A stretch of DNA of 12,431 nucleotides from an uncultured Blautia sp. (GTDB lineage Bacteria > Bacillota > Clostridia > Lachnospirales > Lachnospiraceae), in the NCBI GenBank assembly GCA_900539525.1, contig UQCM01000076.1, forward strand, positions 1 through 12,431, given 5' to 3'. A program made the position numbers and the translations under genes. The notes under the pieces are model-generated. The model worked only from the letters and a program-made list of their open reading frames with translations, did not search any database and was not told the DNA's origin. Shown one piece after another: positions 12,428 to 12,431 of the stretch (position 1 is its first letter; the number at the start of each line of letters is the position of its first letter).

Positions 12428-12431
12428 GTCA

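Noticed and set aside
1..12431. CRISPR array, tRNA, rRNA or classical toxin-antitoxin pair
   Set aside because: No regularly spaced short repeats, no cloverleaf or rRNA-like segments, and no adjacent small overlapping gene pair with toxin features was seen.

Overview
The window looks like chromosomal DNA of a gut Lachnospiraceae-type Firmicute (Clostridia). Reasons: purine-rich Shine-Dalgarno sites (AAGGAGG, AAAGGAG) before almost every gene, moderate GC, and typical families of that group, including a WYL regulator, an NhaC antiporter, a lipobox protein with a C-terminal OB-like domain, an FN3 surface-protein tail, a Rpn-type PD-(D/E)XK transposase tail and an IS200/IS605 end. This assignment is inference from gene content. 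No rRNA, tRNA or CRISPR array was seen.

Layout. (1) 1-412: the right end of an IS200/IS605-like element sits inside the 3' part of a Rpn-family transposase gene, followed by a hairpin. (2) 504-5025: a WYL regulator (741-1751), a coiled-coil lipoprotein (1927-2766), and a two-gene unit of a small membrane protein (3399-3695) and an NhaC antiporter (3730-5025). All three transcription units start with the same composite promoter in the same register: a 14-bp dyad, a T-tract, a (G)GGACA element near -26 and a TAnAAT -10, with no usable -35. This suggests a small regulon run by the WYL protein. A frameshifted pseudogene and a 66-bp hairpin lie between the lipoprotein and the membrane-protein unit. 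(3) 5013-5906: a secreted propeller-like protein, convergent and tail-overlapping with nhaC. (4) 5973-7008: two inverted copies of a ~118-bp structured repeat flank the truncated end of a surface protein. A third, diverged copy lies in the WYL leader. (5) 7045-9463, minus strand: a tetR - ABC ATPase - ABC permease operon with terminator and operator, where TetR has lost its ligand-binding core, plus a small XRE regulator. (6) 9598-10758: decayed DNA with a CydDC-like exporter fragment, 5'-truncated and internally deleted. (7) 10833-12125, minus strand: one uninterrupted gene joining a complete HPr phosphocarrier domain to a complete D-lactate dehydrogenase, with its own promoter. (8) 12289-12431: stacked hairpins that run off the window.

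The two most unusual items are the HPr-D-lactate dehydrogenase fusion, which keeps His15 but has Asn at the Ser46 position, and the three same-register WYL-type promoters. Around them is a decay-prone accessory landscape: at least five genes are truncated, frameshifted or internally deleted.
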